Positions 17,964 to 27,308 are shown, counted from the first letter of the stretch. The stretch is DNA of 64,000 bases from JAIOSF01 sp047159865 (GCF_047159865.1 NZ_AP038804.1:1116001-1180000), one strand, 5' to 3'. Notes: a model not told the origin generated them from the sequence alone. Program-made: numbers and translations.

Positions 17964-18284
17964 TTAATCTTTTATTTTAATCGTAATCTCTATGGTTTTA
18001 TTGTTTAATAATTGACTCAGTAATGAAGCTAAGTCATGTGTACTAACCTCAGATATAGTATTTTGATTACTTACTTTTTCTATTCCTGTATTTTCTTCTG
18101 CTTCAATCTCTGGTTCTGGTAATTTTTTATCATCAGGGGATTCATTAAAATCTTCAATTAAAATTTCATCTTCGGCATCTTCTATTAAAATGTCATCTTC
18201 AGAGCTAGATGTATCTTGTTTTTCCCCTAAAGCTTCAAGTATATCTGATTCTATTAATTGGTCTAGTTCCGATAATTCATTCAT
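17964..18284 (-). CDS. Unknown acidic protein in flagellar operon
   Basis: I do not recognise this 106-residue protein. Residues about 20-65 are very acidic and low in complexity, with a repeated DEILIED-like element (DDILIEDAEDEILIED). The C-terminal 30 residues (HDLASLLSQLLNNKTIEITIKI) look like a short helix plus strand and may be the functional part. No signal peptide or membrane segment is present. It overlaps the upstream gene by 4 nt and lies 1 nt before fliQ, so it is a fixed part of the flagellar operon. FliN-like or export-cargo roles are possible but unproven. Confidence 0.65.
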   Translation of the reverse strand: MNELSELDQLIESDILEALGEKQDTSSSEDDILIEDAEDEILIEDFNESPDDKKLPEPEIEAEENTGIEKVSNQNTISEVSTHDLASLLSQLLNNKTIEITIKIKD

Positions 18285-18718
18285 GACTCAGCCTTTATAT
18301 TTTTTGAGTTGTTCTCTTCATATTCAAAAGCATCAAATATCTCATCTACACTACTGATTTCTGCTGCTTTAGGTTTTTTAAGCGCGGTTTCTAGTCTTTT
18401 TTCAATGTAAATAGTTAGGTCATTATAAGTTCTTGAACTAACATCACCGATACCATGATGGTCTAAAAAGCTTTTTTCTATACCATCTTTTGGGACTAAA
18501 AATTTTAAATACTTTGAAATAAAATCATCTTCAATAATCTTATTTTCATCTATCAAAAAAATTTGGTAAGGATCTTCTAAAATAAGATTTTTTAGCTCCT
18601 GAAGTGTTGAAATATCAGTTATCTCACCATCTTCTATTTTAAATCGTATATTCCCGCGATCAAGAATTTTGTGTATTTCATTGTTAAAATTTGTACTGCC
18701 ATAAATGTATATATTCAC
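18281..18718 (-). CDS. Unknown cytosolic protein heading the minus-strand flagellar operon
   Basis: I do not recognise this 145-residue soluble protein. It begins MNIYIYGSTNF, and the alternating strands and helices of the first 85 residues suggest a small alpha/beta receiver-like fold, with YQIFLIDENKII in the place of a receiver's central strand, although I cannot confirm the fold. The C-terminal 50 residues are charged and probably helical. It is the first gene of the minus-strand run that continues through fliQ to fliS, and is divergent from flgI. Confidence 0.65.
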   Translation of the reverse strand: MNIYIYGSTNFNNEIHKILDRGNIRFKIEDGEITDISTLQELKNLILEDPYQIFLIDENKIIEDDFISKYLKFLVPKDGIEKSFLDHHGIGDVSSRTYNDLTIYIEKRLETALKKPKAAEISSVDEIFDAFEYEENNSKNIKAES

Positions 18719-18821
18719 AAGAAACCTTAATATTAAATAATTTACATTAATTATATCTTTAATTTATTAAAGTTTAGATAAAATGCTTTAGATAACAAAT
18801 AATGATATAGGATACTTTACT

Positions 18822-19916
18822 TTGAAAAAATTTTTATTGATACTTTTTCTTTCGTTAACAATTCATGCTCAAACAATAAAAGATATATCTAACATAGTTG
18901 GTATCAGAGAAAATCAGCTTATTGGTTATGGATTAGTTGTAGGAGCTAAAACAGGGGGAGATTCCCAGCTTTCTGCTCAAACATTAAATAATCTTTTAAG
19001 AAATGCAAATATTAAACTAAATGCAGGAGATGCAGGAGATTCTGGTGCGGTTGTTGTAACAGCTACACTTCCTGCTTTTGCACGACAAGGTGATAAACTT
19101 AAAGTTGAAGTTGCCTCTTTAGATGGTGCAAATTTAGATGGTGCAAAATTATTAGTAACCCAACTTAAGGGGATTGATGGCAAAGTATATGCCTTGGCTC
19201 AAGGAACTATTCTAGGTGTGAGTGGTGAAACACCAAGAGTACGAGGTAGAAGGGGTGAGGAATCAAAAACAGGATATATCTACGATGGAGCAATTGTTGA
19301 AAATGAGATCCCTTATGATTTAAATGCAGAAACATCTCTTACTCTTAGCCTTATAAAACAAAATGCTAAAATTGCTGCATTAATAGAGAAAAAAATCAAT
19401 GAAAAATTTATGTTACGATTAGCAACAGCTTATGATACAAGAACTATACGAGTACAAAAACCTATGGATATGTCAATGGTTGGTTTCATAGCTGAAATAC
19501 AAGACATTAAAATAGATATTATGATGAAAAAGAAAGTTATTATAGACTCTGTAAAAGAGATAATCATTGCAGGTGCAGACATTACGATAAGCCCAGTTAC
19601 CATTTCTCGTGAAAATTTTACTATACGAATCAAAAAAAGTGATCTTGGAGAAAAAGCGTGGAATGATGATGCTGTAAACAAAGGGAAAAATATAGGTGAT
19701 GATACTAAAGTTGAACAACTACCTGATCAAGTGATGGATCAACCAGTCGTTATTGATATCAATAATGCACTTATAAATACTCAAAAGCAACCAACAGTAT
19801 CTGATCTCATGCGTGCTATGAAAATGATGAAAGTTGATATAACAGAGATAATAGAAACTATAAAAATGCTTGATAGTTTAGATGCTATTAATGCAGAAGT
19901 TGAGATGGTGAGATAA
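18822..19916 (+). CDS. flgI: Flagellar P-ring protein FlgI
   Basis: FlgI is exported by Sec to the periplasm and forms the P-ring in the peptidoglycan layer. The 364-residue protein starts with a signal peptide (MKKFLLILFLSLTIHA) and has the family hallmarks IKDISNIVGIRENQLIGYGL and VVVTATLPAFARQGDKL. The start is TTG 18822 with an AGGA about 9 nt upstream; an ATG at 18802 meets a stop after two codons. It is followed 1 nt later by fliM. Confidence 0.95.
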   Translation: MKKFLLILFLSLTIHAQTIKDISNIVGIRENQLIGYGLVVGAKTGGDSQLSAQTLNNLLRNANIKLNAGDAGDSGAVVVTATLPAFARQGDKLKVEVASLDGANLDGAKLLVTQLKGIDGKVYALAQGTILGVSGETPRVRGRRGEESKTGYIYDGAIVENEIPYDLNAETSLTLSLIKQNAKIAALIEKKINEKFMLRLATAYDTRTIRVQKPMDMSMVGFIAEIQDIKIDIMMKKKVIIDSVKEIIIAGADITISPVTISRENFTIRIKKSDLGEKAWNDDAVNKGKNIGDDTKVEQLPDQVMDQPVVIDINNALINTQKQPTVSDLMRAMKMMKVDITEIIETIKMLDSLDAINAEVEMVR

Positions 19917-19917
19917 A

Positions 19918-21018
19918 ATGGCAGAATTTTTAAGTCAAGACGAGATTGATGCGTTATTAGATATTGCAGATGAAGATGGTGGTTTAGAAGATTTACCGAT
20001 TGAGACAGGCAATCATGCTAAAGATAAAAGTTATGCAATTTATGACTTTAAAAAACCAAATAGAATATCAGCTGAACAGATGAAAGCTTTTAGTGCTTTG
20101 CATGATAAGATGTTAAGAACTACAATTAGTGAACTCTCAGCAATGCTAAGAAAAATTGTTGATGTTAAACTTTATAGTATTGAGCAAATGACTTATGGTG
20201 AGTTTATTTTATCTATTCCTCAAATTACAAGTTTAAATACTCTTTCTATTAAACCTCTTGAAGGAAGAATTGTTATGGAGTGTAATCCTGCAATTTCCCA
20301 TAAAATTATTGCGCATCTTCTTGGTAATGGGGAAAGTTCATTAACTGATTCAACAGAAAAAGAGCTTACAGAGATAGAACTTCAAGTATTTAACCATTTT
20401 TATCAACTTATTATGAAAAATCTAAAAAAAGCATGGGATGATGTTTCTACTATAAATCTTAAAACAGAAAGTATGGATACCAATGCCAATGCAATCCAGA
20501 TTATTTCTGATCATGAGATTGTGTTACTCGTAGTTTTTGAAATAAGCATAGATGATGAATCCGGATTTTTATCAATTTGTTATCCTATTTCATATATTGA
20601 ACAACTTTTAGATGTAATCGTAGAAAAAGTTTTTGCTGAAGCTAAAAATAGAAAAGTAAGTAAACAAAAAGATATCAATGCACTTATATCTGGTTCACAA
20701 ATGAAAATAGATGTGATGCTTGCAGAAACAGAGTTAAAAATAAAAGATCTTTTAGAGCTTAAAGAAGATGATGTGATACTTTTTAGTAAAAATGCAACAA
20801 GTTCTTCTACAAAAGTATATATTAACAACAAAGAGAAATGGTCTGCAGTTGCTGGGTCTTCTAATAATAGAAAAGCGATACAGATACAGTCTAATATAGA
20901 TCATGAAAAAATGGAAACGCTACAATACTTAAAACAATTTCATGATGAGAGAGTTGAACGCTCTCGTGCTGCTAATGAAGCTATCGCAAAACTGATAGCA
21001 ACAAGGGATGAGTTCTAA
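19918..21018 (+). CDS. fliM: Flagellar motor switch protein FliM
   Basis: FliM forms the upper C-ring, binds phospho-CheY and sets motor direction. The 366-residue protein begins with LSQDEIDALLDIAD, the CheY-binding N-terminal motif. The central CheC-like domain spans about 60-240 with the FILSIPQITSLNTLSIKPL stretch, and the C-terminal SpoA domain covers about 260-330. It is translationally close to flgI (1-nt spacing). The last 30 residues are charged and helical. Confidence 0.94.
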   Translation: MAEFLSQDEIDALLDIADEDGGLEDLPIETGNHAKDKSYAIYDFKKPNRISAEQMKAFSALHDKMLRTTISELSAMLRKIVDVKLYSIEQMTYGEFILSIPQITSLNTLSIKPLEGRIVMECNPAISHKIIAHLLGNGESSLTDSTEKELTEIELQVFNHFYQLIMKNLKKAWDDVSTINLKTESMDTNANAIQIISDHEIVLLVVFEISIDDESGFLSICYPISYIEQLLDVIVEKVFAEAKNRKVSKQKDINALISGSQMKIDVMLAETELKIKDLLELKEDDVILFSKNATSSSTKVYINNKEKWSAVAGSSNNRKAIQIQSNIDHEKMETLQYLKQFHDERVERSRAANEAIAKLIATRDEF

Positions 21019-21086
21019 TTTAGTATTTTTTTATATATATTTAGCTATAATCATCCCATAAATAATGAATTATTAAAAGGATAGTT

Positions 21087-22184
21087 ATGCTATTGACTCC
21101 TGGTCCAACAGCCGTACCTGAATTTGTAAGAACTGCAATGAGCAGTGAAACTTTACATCATAGAACACCCGAATTTGAAAATATTTTTAAAGCAACGAGA
21201 GAATTATTACTTGAATTGTTCGATATGCCTGAAGCTGTTATGCTTGCATCTAGCGGAACAGGTGCTATGGAAGCTTGTATAACAAACTTAACGCACAAGA
21301 AAGCTTTAACTATAAATAGCGGAAAATTTGGGGAACGATTTGGTAAAATATGTGAAGCTCATAATATTCCACATACTGAAATCAAGCATGAGTGGAATAC
21401 CCCTGCAAGTGTTGATGAAATTATTGATACTATTAAGGCTGATAATGAAATTGATGCTATATTTATTCAACTTTGTGAGAGTGCAGGTGGTTTACGACAC
21501 CCAGTTGAAGAGATTGCAAAAGCGGTAAAAAATATTAATCAAAATATCACAATTGTTGCAGATGGTATCACAGCGATTGGTGTTGAAAAGATTGATACAA
21601 CAAATATCGATGCGATTATTACAGGAAGCCAAAAAGCATTAATGCTGCCACCAGGTTTAGCTATGATCGGTTTTAGTAATGAAGCAGTAAGTAAAATAGA
21701 AAAAAAATCTGCAGGGTACTATTTTAATTTAGCAACTGAGATTAAAAAACAAAAAACAAATACTACAGCATGGACTGCTGCAACGACTCTTATTATTGGG
21801 CTTGAAAGTATTTTATCAAAACTAAAAAAAGATGGTTTTGACAATCTTTATGCTAAAACAGCATTAAGAGCAAAAGCTACAAGAGAAGCATTCCAAGCGA
21901 TTGGATTAGCGGTATATCCACAAAATCCTGCAAACGCTATGACTACAATTTATACTGAAGATTCAAATGCGATTAGAAAAATTCTCAAAGAGAAATATGA
22001 TTTGAATATTGCAGGTGGACAAGACCACTTAAAAGGTAAAATATTTAGAGTAAACCATATGGGACTTGTCGCAGATTATGAAGCGTCATGGGCTGTAAAT
22101 GCAGTTGAGAAAGCTTTGGATGATTTAGGTATCCGTTCTTTTGATGGAACAGCAAATAGAGTATTTATGGAAATAAATAGTTAA
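21087..22184 (+). CDS. Class V PLP aminotransferase (serine-glyoxylate / phosphoserine type)
   Basis: This 365-residue fold-type I, class V aminotransferase resembles the alanine/serine-glyoxylate group. It begins LLTPGPTAVP, has the cofactor region SSGTGAMEA, and the PLP lysine in GSQKALMLPPG. Related proteins in this phylum may act as phosphoserine or serine-pyruvate transaminases, and the substrate cannot be settled by inspection. An AAGGATAG precedes the ATG. It heads a run with the HisZ-like gene (2-nt gap) and purA (3-nt gap), suggesting an amino acid and purine unit. Confidence 0.85.
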   Translation: MLLTPGPTAVPEFVRTAMSSETLHHRTPEFENIFKATRELLLELFDMPEAVMLASSGTGAMEACITNLTHKKALTINSGKFGERFGKICEAHNIPHTEIKHEWNTPASVDEIIDTIKADNEIDAIFIQLCESAGGLRHPVEEIAKAVKNINQNITIVADGITAIGVEKIDTTNIDAIITGSQKALMLPPGLAMIGFSNEAVSKIEKKSAGYYFNLATEIKKQKTNTTAWTAATTLIIGLESILSKLKKDGFDNLYAKTALRAKATREAFQAIGLAVYPQNPANAMTTIYTEDSNAIRKILKEKYDLNIAGGQDHLKGKIFRVNHMGLVADYEASWAVNAVEKALDDLGIRSFDGTANRVFMEINS

Positions 22185-22186
22185 TT

Positions 22187-23032
22187 ATGATTTTTGAACA
22201 TGAAATCCCAACAGGAAGTAGACTCTACTTTGGTAAAATTGCAAAATTAAAAAGAACATTAGAAAATACTTCAAGTGTTTTTTTAGAAGATAATGGATTT
22301 GAGGAGATTATCACTCCAAATTTTTCATATTCTGGTCATCAAAGTATTGATAACGATAAAGCGCTTATTACTTTAACTGATGAAGTAAATAATAGTTTAG
22401 CACTTCGAGCTGATAGTACACTAGATGTTGTAAGAATTATTTCGAAACGATTAGGAAGAGCAACAATACATAAAAAATGGTTTTATATTCAACCTGTATT
22501 TACTTATCCTGCAAATGAAACATACCAAATAGGTGTTGAGTGGATAGGTCATCATTGTGTAAGTGAAATCATAAATTTAAATTGTCAATTACTTGAAAAA
22601 ATCGAAATTGAAACTTTAGTTCAAATAGCAAATATTAATATTCCTATGATAGTCTCAAAAGAATATGATATTGATATTGAACTTTTTAAAAATGGTGAGA
22701 TTGGTGCATTATTTGAATTGAATTTTGAATGGCTGACAAAACTTATAAGTGTAAAAAGTGCAGATGAGTTAGAGGCAATACTTGATATACTACCAGATTG
22801 TCTTCATGCAGAGTGTCAAAAATTAATCAATATAGCAAATAATGTAAAATATCATAATGTAAATATTTCTCCTATTTATTATAGTGCGATGAAATATTAT
22901 GATGATATATATTATAGAGTTATTAAAGACCACTTAACAATTGCAAAGGGTGGTGGATATAAAAGTGATGGAATTAATTCACTTGGATTTGCATTATATA
23001 CAGATAATTTATTAAAAGTAATTGAAGGATAA
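22187..23032 (+). CDS. HisZ-like ATP phosphoribosyltransferase regulatory subunit
   Basis: The protein resembles the catalytic core of class II histidyl-tRNA synthetase, with IITPNFSYSG and NSLALRADSTLDVVRI standing for the motif-2 region. HisZ paralogs pair with short HisG to make the first enzyme of histidine synthesis. At 281 residues it is clearly shorter than the usual HisZ of about 380 residues and has no anticodon-binding domain. No hisG is nearby; it is fixed between the aminotransferase and purA. It could equally be another HisRS-like paralog. Confidence 0.65.
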   Translation: MIFEHEIPTGSRLYFGKIAKLKRTLENTSSVFLEDNGFEEIITPNFSYSGHQSIDNDKALITLTDEVNNSLALRADSTLDVVRIISKRLGRATIHKKWFYIQPVFTYPANETYQIGVEWIGHHCVSEIINLNCQLLEKIEIETLVQIANINIPMIVSKEYDIDIELFKNGEIGALFELNFEWLTKLISVKSADELEAILDILPDCLHAECQKLINIANNVKYHNVNISPIYYSAMKYYDDIYYRVIKDHLTIAKGGGYKSDGINSLGFALYTDNLLKVIEG

Positions 23033-23035
23033 AAA

Positions 23036-24289
23036 ATGAGTAAAGCAGATGTGATAGTAGGAATCCAGTGGGGTGACGAAGGAAAAGGTAAAATAGTAGA
23101 TAAACTTGCTCAAGAGTATGATATGGTTTGTAGAAGTCAAGGTGGACATAATGCAGGTCATACTATATGGGTTGATGGTGTAAGATATGATTTACATTTA
23201 GTTCCTTCAGGTATTTTAAATCCAAAAGCTGTAAATGTGATAGGAAATGGAGTTGTACTAAATCCTCAATCAATCATCACTGAAATGGAACAGTTTGAGA
23301 ATTTAGAAGGAAGAATATTTATCTCAGATAAAGCTCATTTAAATCTTCCTTACCATAGTTTAATTGATCAAGCAAAAGAGAAACTTAAAGGTGACAATGC
23401 AATTGGTACAACAGGAAAAGGGATTGGACCTGCATACGCTGATAAGATTAATCGAGTAGGGCAAAGAGCTGGAGAGTTATTAAATCCAAAACAATTATGT
23501 GAAAATATCATGAATTATTTTTCTGAAAATAAAGTAATATTTGATGCTATGGATGTGAAACTTCCAGATGAAGTAGAACTTTTAGCAGAGTTAACTATAT
23601 ATAATGAAAAATTAGGAAAATTTATTACAAATACAACAAATCTTGTATGGGATGCAATAGATGCAGACAAAAAGATTTTACTAGAGGGTGCACAGGGAAC
23701 TTTACTTGATATTGACCATGGTACTTATCCTTATGTAACTTCTAGTGCAACTGTAAGTGCTGGGGCTTGTACTGGTTTGGGAATTGCACCAAAAGATATT
23801 GGTGTAGTTACTGGTATTGTGAAAGCGTACACAACAAGAGTAGGAAATGGACCTTTTCCAACAGAAGATTTTACAGATGCTGGTGAAACTATGGCAAATG
23901 TAGGAAAAGAAGTAGGAACTACAACTGGTAGAGGAAGAAGATGTGGATGGTTTGATGCTGTTGGTGTAAGACATGCAAGTAGACTAAACGGTTGTGACCA
24001 ATTATCGTTGATGAAACTAGATGTTTTAGATGGTTTTGAAACTATTAAAATTTGTGTGGCGTATGAAGTAAATGGTGAAAGAATAAACTATGTTCCATCA
24101 AATATGGATAATATTATCCCTATCTATGAAGAGATTAAAGGTTGGGATAGTGTTGTAGGTTGTAGAGAGTATGATCAATTACCAGAAACAGCTAAATTAT
24201 ATATTGAGAAAATTGAAGAGTTAACAAAAACAAAAGTAGGTATTATCTCAACGAGTCCAGAGCGAGAAGATACGATTATTAGAAAATAA
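23036..24289 (+). CDS. purA: Adenylosuccinate synthetase
   Basis: PurA makes adenylosuccinate from IMP and aspartate using GTP, the first committed step to AMP. The 417-residue protein has the P-loop-like GDEGKGKIVD near residue 13, the NAGHT segment, GTTGKGIGPAYADK near 129, and the GRGRRCGWFD motif near 304. The start has an AAGGA 5 nt or so upstream. It is followed 13 nt later by the DUF507 gene, an order I recall upstream of carA in Campylobacter. Confidence 0.97.
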   Translation: MSKADVIVGIQWGDEGKGKIVDKLAQEYDMVCRSQGGHNAGHTIWVDGVRYDLHLVPSGILNPKAVNVIGNGVVLNPQSIITEMEQFENLEGRIFISDKAHLNLPYHSLIDQAKEKLKGDNAIGTTGKGIGPAYADKINRVGQRAGELLNPKQLCENIMNYFSENKVIFDAMDVKLPDEVELLAELTIYNEKLGKFITNTTNLVWDAIDADKKILLEGAQGTLLDIDHGTYPYVTSSATVSAGACTGLGIAPKDIGVVTGIVKAYTTRVGNGPFPTEDFTDAGETMANVGKEVGTTTGRGRRCGWFDAVGVRHASRLNGCDQLSLMKLDVLDGFETIKICVAYEVNGERINYVPSNMDNIIPIYEEIKGWDSVVGCREYDQLPETAKLYIEKIEELTKTKVGIISTSPEREDTIIRK

Positions 24290-24302
24290 GGAAATCATAA
24301 TT

Positions 24303-24854
24303 ATGAAACTAAAAAAACAACATAGCCCTTATATTGCAAGAAAAATAACGAAAGATATTGTTAATTCAACTTTTATTGAGGTACGAAAAGAAAAATCATT
24401 TATCACAGCAGAATGTGAAAGAATTTTAAATGACGATATCCAAAAAGAGATTAACTTAGATGATGCAGTTGATGAACTACTTGAAAAACAAGAAGATGAA
24501 ATCGAATTTTATAAAGCTGATTACAGACAACTTTTTTGGATGACAAAAAAAAGAATGGCAAATGATTTTGGAGTGAATTTAAATTTTGAAGATAGATTTT
24601 CAAATATTGCTCATTTGATTATGGATTACTTATATGAAGAAGATTTTATTCATTTTATAGTAAATGATAATCAAGTTAAAAATCTTATTGCAGAATCAAT
24701 AAGTAACTTTATAAAAGGTTATGATGAAGCAGATTCTTTAGCATATGAAAAAATAAAAACATATAAAAGAAAACTAATACCAGGAACTGAAGATTACGAT
24801 TTAGTATTTAAAAGATTGTATGAAGAAGAACTTATCAAAAAAGGTTTAATATAA
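24303..24854 (+). CDS. DUF507 family protein
   Basis: This 183-residue cytosolic, mostly helical acidic protein belongs to the DUF507 family, which has no established function. It begins MKLKKQHSPYIARKI, a family-like N terminus, and has two similar halves, one around INLDDAVDELLEKQEDEI and one around IPGTEDYDLVFKRLYEEE. It sits between purA and carA, as in relatives, so it may belong to the nucleotide synthesis operon without taking part in it. Confidence 0.8.
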   Translation: MKLKKQHSPYIARKITKDIVNSTFIEVRKEKSFITAECERILNDDIQKEINLDDAVDELLEKQEDEIEFYKADYRQLFWMTKKRMANDFGVNLNFEDRFSNIAHLIMDYLYEEDFIHFIVNDNQVKNLIAESISNFIKGYDEADSLAYEKIKTYKRKLIPGTEDYDLVFKRLYEEELIKKGLI

Positions 24855-24865
24855 AAGGAATGATG

Positions 24866-25987
24866 ATGAAAGATATTTATATATATTTAGAAAATGGTAC
24901 ATTTTTAAAGGCAAAGTCATTTGGAGCTGAGGGTACTGAAGTTGGTGAAATTGTTTTTAATACATCGATGACAGGATATCAAGAGATAGCAACAGATCCT
25001 AGTTATGCAGGGCAATTTGTAACATTTACAGCACCAGAAATTGGTAATGTTGGTGTAAATGAAAATGATAACGAAAGTACAAAAGTACACTGTAAAGGTG
25101 TTTTTGCAAGAGCTTACAATGATGACTATTCTAATTTTAGAGGTGAAAAAAGTTTTTCTGAACTTTTAAAAGAGAATGGTACTTTAGGTATTTGTGATAT
25201 TGATACGAGATATTTAACAAAAATGTTAAGAGATTCTGGTGCAATGATGATGATTGCATCAACAGAGATTGATAATATTGAGGAGTTAAAACTTTTATTA
25301 GATTCTAGTCCTAGAATTGAAGATATCAATTATATTGAACAAGTTTCAACTACACAGAGTTATATTCACAAAAATGGTGCTTGGAATATGTCTACTATGT
25401 CTTATAACAAAGCGGTTATGAGCGATAAAAAAGTTGTTGTAGTTGATTTTGGTGTTAAACGAAATATTTTGAATGAGTTAGTTGAAGCTGGACTTGAAGT
25501 TGAAGTTGTTCCAAGTTCTTTTCAAGCAGAAGATTTAATCCAAAGATATGAATCAAATGAGATAGGTGGTATTTTTTTAAGTAATGGACCAGGTGATCCT
25601 TTAACTTTATCAAATGAGAAAATAGAAGTACAAAAACTTATTGAAAAAAACATTCCTATGTTTGCAATTTGTTTAGGTCACCAAATGTTAAGTATTGCTC
25701 ATGGTCATGATACATACAAATTAAAATTTGGTCAACATGGTGGTAACCACCCTGTAAAAAATAGTAAAAATGTAGTAGAGATAACAGCTCAGAATCATAA
25801 CTATAATGTACCTGATTCAATTGCTAACATAGCAGAACTAACACATATTAACCTATTTGATAATACTATCGAGGGAGTAAAGTATAAAAATAAACCTATA
25901 TTTTCAGTACAACATCACCCTGAAGCTAGTCCTGGACCACATGAGAGTAAATATATATTTAAAGAGTTTGCAGACTCTATTAAGTAG
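24866..25987 (+). CDS. carA: Carbamoyl-phosphate synthase small subunit
   Basis: CarA is the glutaminase subunit that passes ammonia to CarB for carbamoyl phosphate, used in pyrimidine and arginine synthesis. The class I amidotransferase nucleophile is Cys269 in MFAICLGHQM, and the His/Glu pair lies in VQHHPEASPGP. The N-terminal CarA domain spans about 1-150. Three in-frame ATGs occur in a row; the third, at 24866, is 6-7 nt from AAGGA and is chosen, giving 373 residues. carB is not in the window. It ends at the terminator at 25993. Confidence 0.95.
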   Translation: MKDIYIYLENGTFLKAKSFGAEGTEVGEIVFNTSMTGYQEIATDPSYAGQFVTFTAPEIGNVGVNENDNESTKVHCKGVFARAYNDDYSNFRGEKSFSELLKENGTLGICDIDTRYLTKMLRDSGAMMMIASTEIDNIEELKLLLDSSPRIEDINYIEQVSTTQSYIHKNGAWNMSTMSYNKAVMSDKKVVVVDFGVKRNILNELVEAGLEVEVVPSSFQAEDLIQRYESNEIGGIFLSNGPGDPLTLSNEKIEVQKLIEKNIPMFAICLGHQMLSIAHGHDTYKLKFGQHGGNHPVKNSKNVVEITAQNHNYNVPDSIANIAELTHINLFDNTIEGVKYKNKPIFSVQHHPEASPGPHESKYIFKEFADSIK

Positions 25988-25992
25988 AACTT

Positions 25993-26023
25993 AAAAAGGA
26001 CAGCTTAAGGTTGTCCTTTTTTT
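25993..26023 (+). terminator. Rho-independent terminator of carA operon
   Basis: AAAAAGGACA pairs with TGTCCTTTTT around a 9-nt loop and runs into a T-tract of seven. It closes the aminotransferase-to-carA run just after the carA stop. Confidence 0.85.
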
Positions 26024-26048
26024 ATATTAAATAAAAGGAATAATTGCA

Positions 26049-26807
26049 ATGAAAGAAACAATAACATTTATAGGAAATGGTAATATGGCATTATCAATTG
26101 CACAAGGATTAAAAGAGATTTTTGATATAGAAGTAGTAGGTAGAGATATTGCTAAACTTGACAAGTTTGAAAAAAACTTAGGTGTGACTATAGTAAAAGA
26201 ACTTTATGAAGATTTTGATATGAATGGTAAAAAAATTATTTTGTGTGTGAAGCCAGCAAACTTAGAAGAGGTTGGTGTGCGTTTAAAAGGCGTTGCAAAT
26301 CAGTTATATTCTGTATTAGCAGGATCTACAATAGCATCTTTGAAACAAAATATCAAAGCTAAAGCAACAGTTAGAGTTATGCCAAACTTAGCTGCAAGTG
26401 TTGGATGCTCTATGACTACGATGACAGGAGATAGTAGTTTAAAAGAGGAAGCCCAAGAGTTATTTAAATCAATCGGAACAACTTTATGGTTAGGAAGTGA
26501 AAAAGAGTTAGATATAGCTACAGGAGTTGCAGGTAGTGGTCCCGCATACTTAGCACTCATTCATGAAGCACTTTGTGATGGAGCTGTAAAACAAGGGATG
26601 AAAAGAACAGATGCCTTAAAAGTTGCAAATGGTTTATTTGAAGGTTTTGGACAATTAATAAATACAACACATCCTGCTCTTTTAAAAGATGAAGTTATGA
26701 GTCCAGGAGGAACAACTGCTGCAGGATATGCTGCACTAGAAAAAGGAAATGTGAGAAGTTCTTGTATCGATGCTGTTGAAGTAGCATTTCAAATTACACA
26801 AAAATAA
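26049..26807 (+). CDS. proC: Pyrroline-5-carboxylate reductase
   Basis: ProC makes proline from pyrroline-5-carboxylate with NAD(P)H. The 252-residue protein has an N-terminal Rossmann motif FIGNGNMALSIA near residue 7, the RVMPNLAASVG segment, and the C-terminal family signature in MSPGGTTAAGYAALEKG. It is a stand-alone gene between the carA terminator and the ferredoxin gene, preceded by AAAAGGAATAATTGCA. Confidence 0.94.
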   Translation: MKETITFIGNGNMALSIAQGLKEIFDIEVVGRDIAKLDKFEKNLGVTIVKELYEDFDMNGKKIILCVKPANLEEVGVRLKGVANQLYSVLAGSTIASLKQNIKAKATVRVMPNLAASVGCSMTTMTGDSSLKEEAQELFKSIGTTLWLGSEKELDIATGVAGSGPAYLALIHEALCDGAVKQGMKRTDALKVANGLFEGFGQLINTTHPALLKDEVMSPGGTTAAGYAALEKGNVRSSCIDAVEVAFQITQK

Positions 26808-26863
26808 AATAAATAAAATTAATTATTTTCTATCAATGATTATTTAGAAAGTTTTAAAGTACA

Positions 26864-26890
26864 TTTTACTTTTTCTATGATAAAGTAAAA
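26864..26890. promoter_or_regulatory. Inverted repeat between proC and ferredoxin gene
   Basis: TTTTACTTT and AAAGTAAAA form a perfect 9-bp repeat with a 9-nt spacer, 25 nt before the ferredoxin ATG. A TATGAT -10-like hexamer lies in the spacer. It could be the proC terminator or an operator over the ferredoxin promoter. An upstream AAAGTA (26856-26861) could pair with the first arm instead. Confidence 0.35.
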
Positions 26891-26914
26891 AAATATTAAA
26901 TTAGGAGAAATGAA

Positions 26915-27196
26915 ATGGCAGTATTAATTACAGATACTTGTATATCTTGTGATGCTTGTTTAGATGAGTGTCCAACAGAGTCTATCGTTGATAACGATGA
27001 AAATCCAACAGGTGAGGATATTTATTATGTAAACCCTGAAACATGTACAGAGTGTGTTGGGGATAATGATGCACCAGCATGTGCTGATGCCTGTCCGACT
27101 GAGGGTTGTATAGTATGGGATGATTCAAGTGTTGCCCCTGAACAACCAAGAAATGCAAATAGGGGAGCTGATGGCGAACCTTGTGTAGAAGACTAA
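26915..27196 (+). CDS. 2[4Fe-4S] ferredoxin, Alvin type
   Basis: This 93-residue electron carrier has two cluster motifs. The first is CISCDACLDECP. The second has a long insertion, CTEC followed by eight residues and then CADACP, which is the mark of the Allochromatium-type ferredoxins with low potentials. The acidic composition is normal. AGGAGA lies 6 nt before the ATG. The upstream position next to ndk is shared with Campylobacter as I recall. It likely serves pyruvate or 2-oxoglutarate oxidoreductase, though neither is in the window. Confidence 0.92.
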   Translation: MAVLITDTCISCDACLDECPTESIVDNDENPTGEDIYYVNPETCTECVGDNDAPACADACPTEGCIVWDDSSVAPEQPRNANRGADGEPCVED

Positions 27197-27223
27197 AATT
27201 AAAATAAAGCTTAAAGGTTTGTT

Positions 27224-27260
27224 AAAAAAGGCAAGATATTCATTTTTCTTGCCTTTTTTA
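27224..27260 (+). terminator. Rho-independent terminator of ferredoxin gene
   Basis: AAAAAAGGCAAG pairs with CTTGCCTTTTTT around a 12-nt loop and ends in a T-run. It separates the ferredoxin gene from ndk. Confidence 0.85.
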
Positions 27261-27308
27261 TATTATTAAGCTATAATGCGCCACTTTAATAAATAACAGG
27301 AGCAAGTA

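Noticed and set aside
18719..18821. Sigma-54 promoter (GG-N10-GC) for flgI
   Set aside because: No match to the TGGCAC-N5-TTGC pattern was seen by eye in the spacer.
25993..26023. Second riboswitch near the GGACAG of the carA 3' region
   Set aside because: The GGAC belongs to a simple terminator hairpin; no GNRA hairpin or junction accompanies it.
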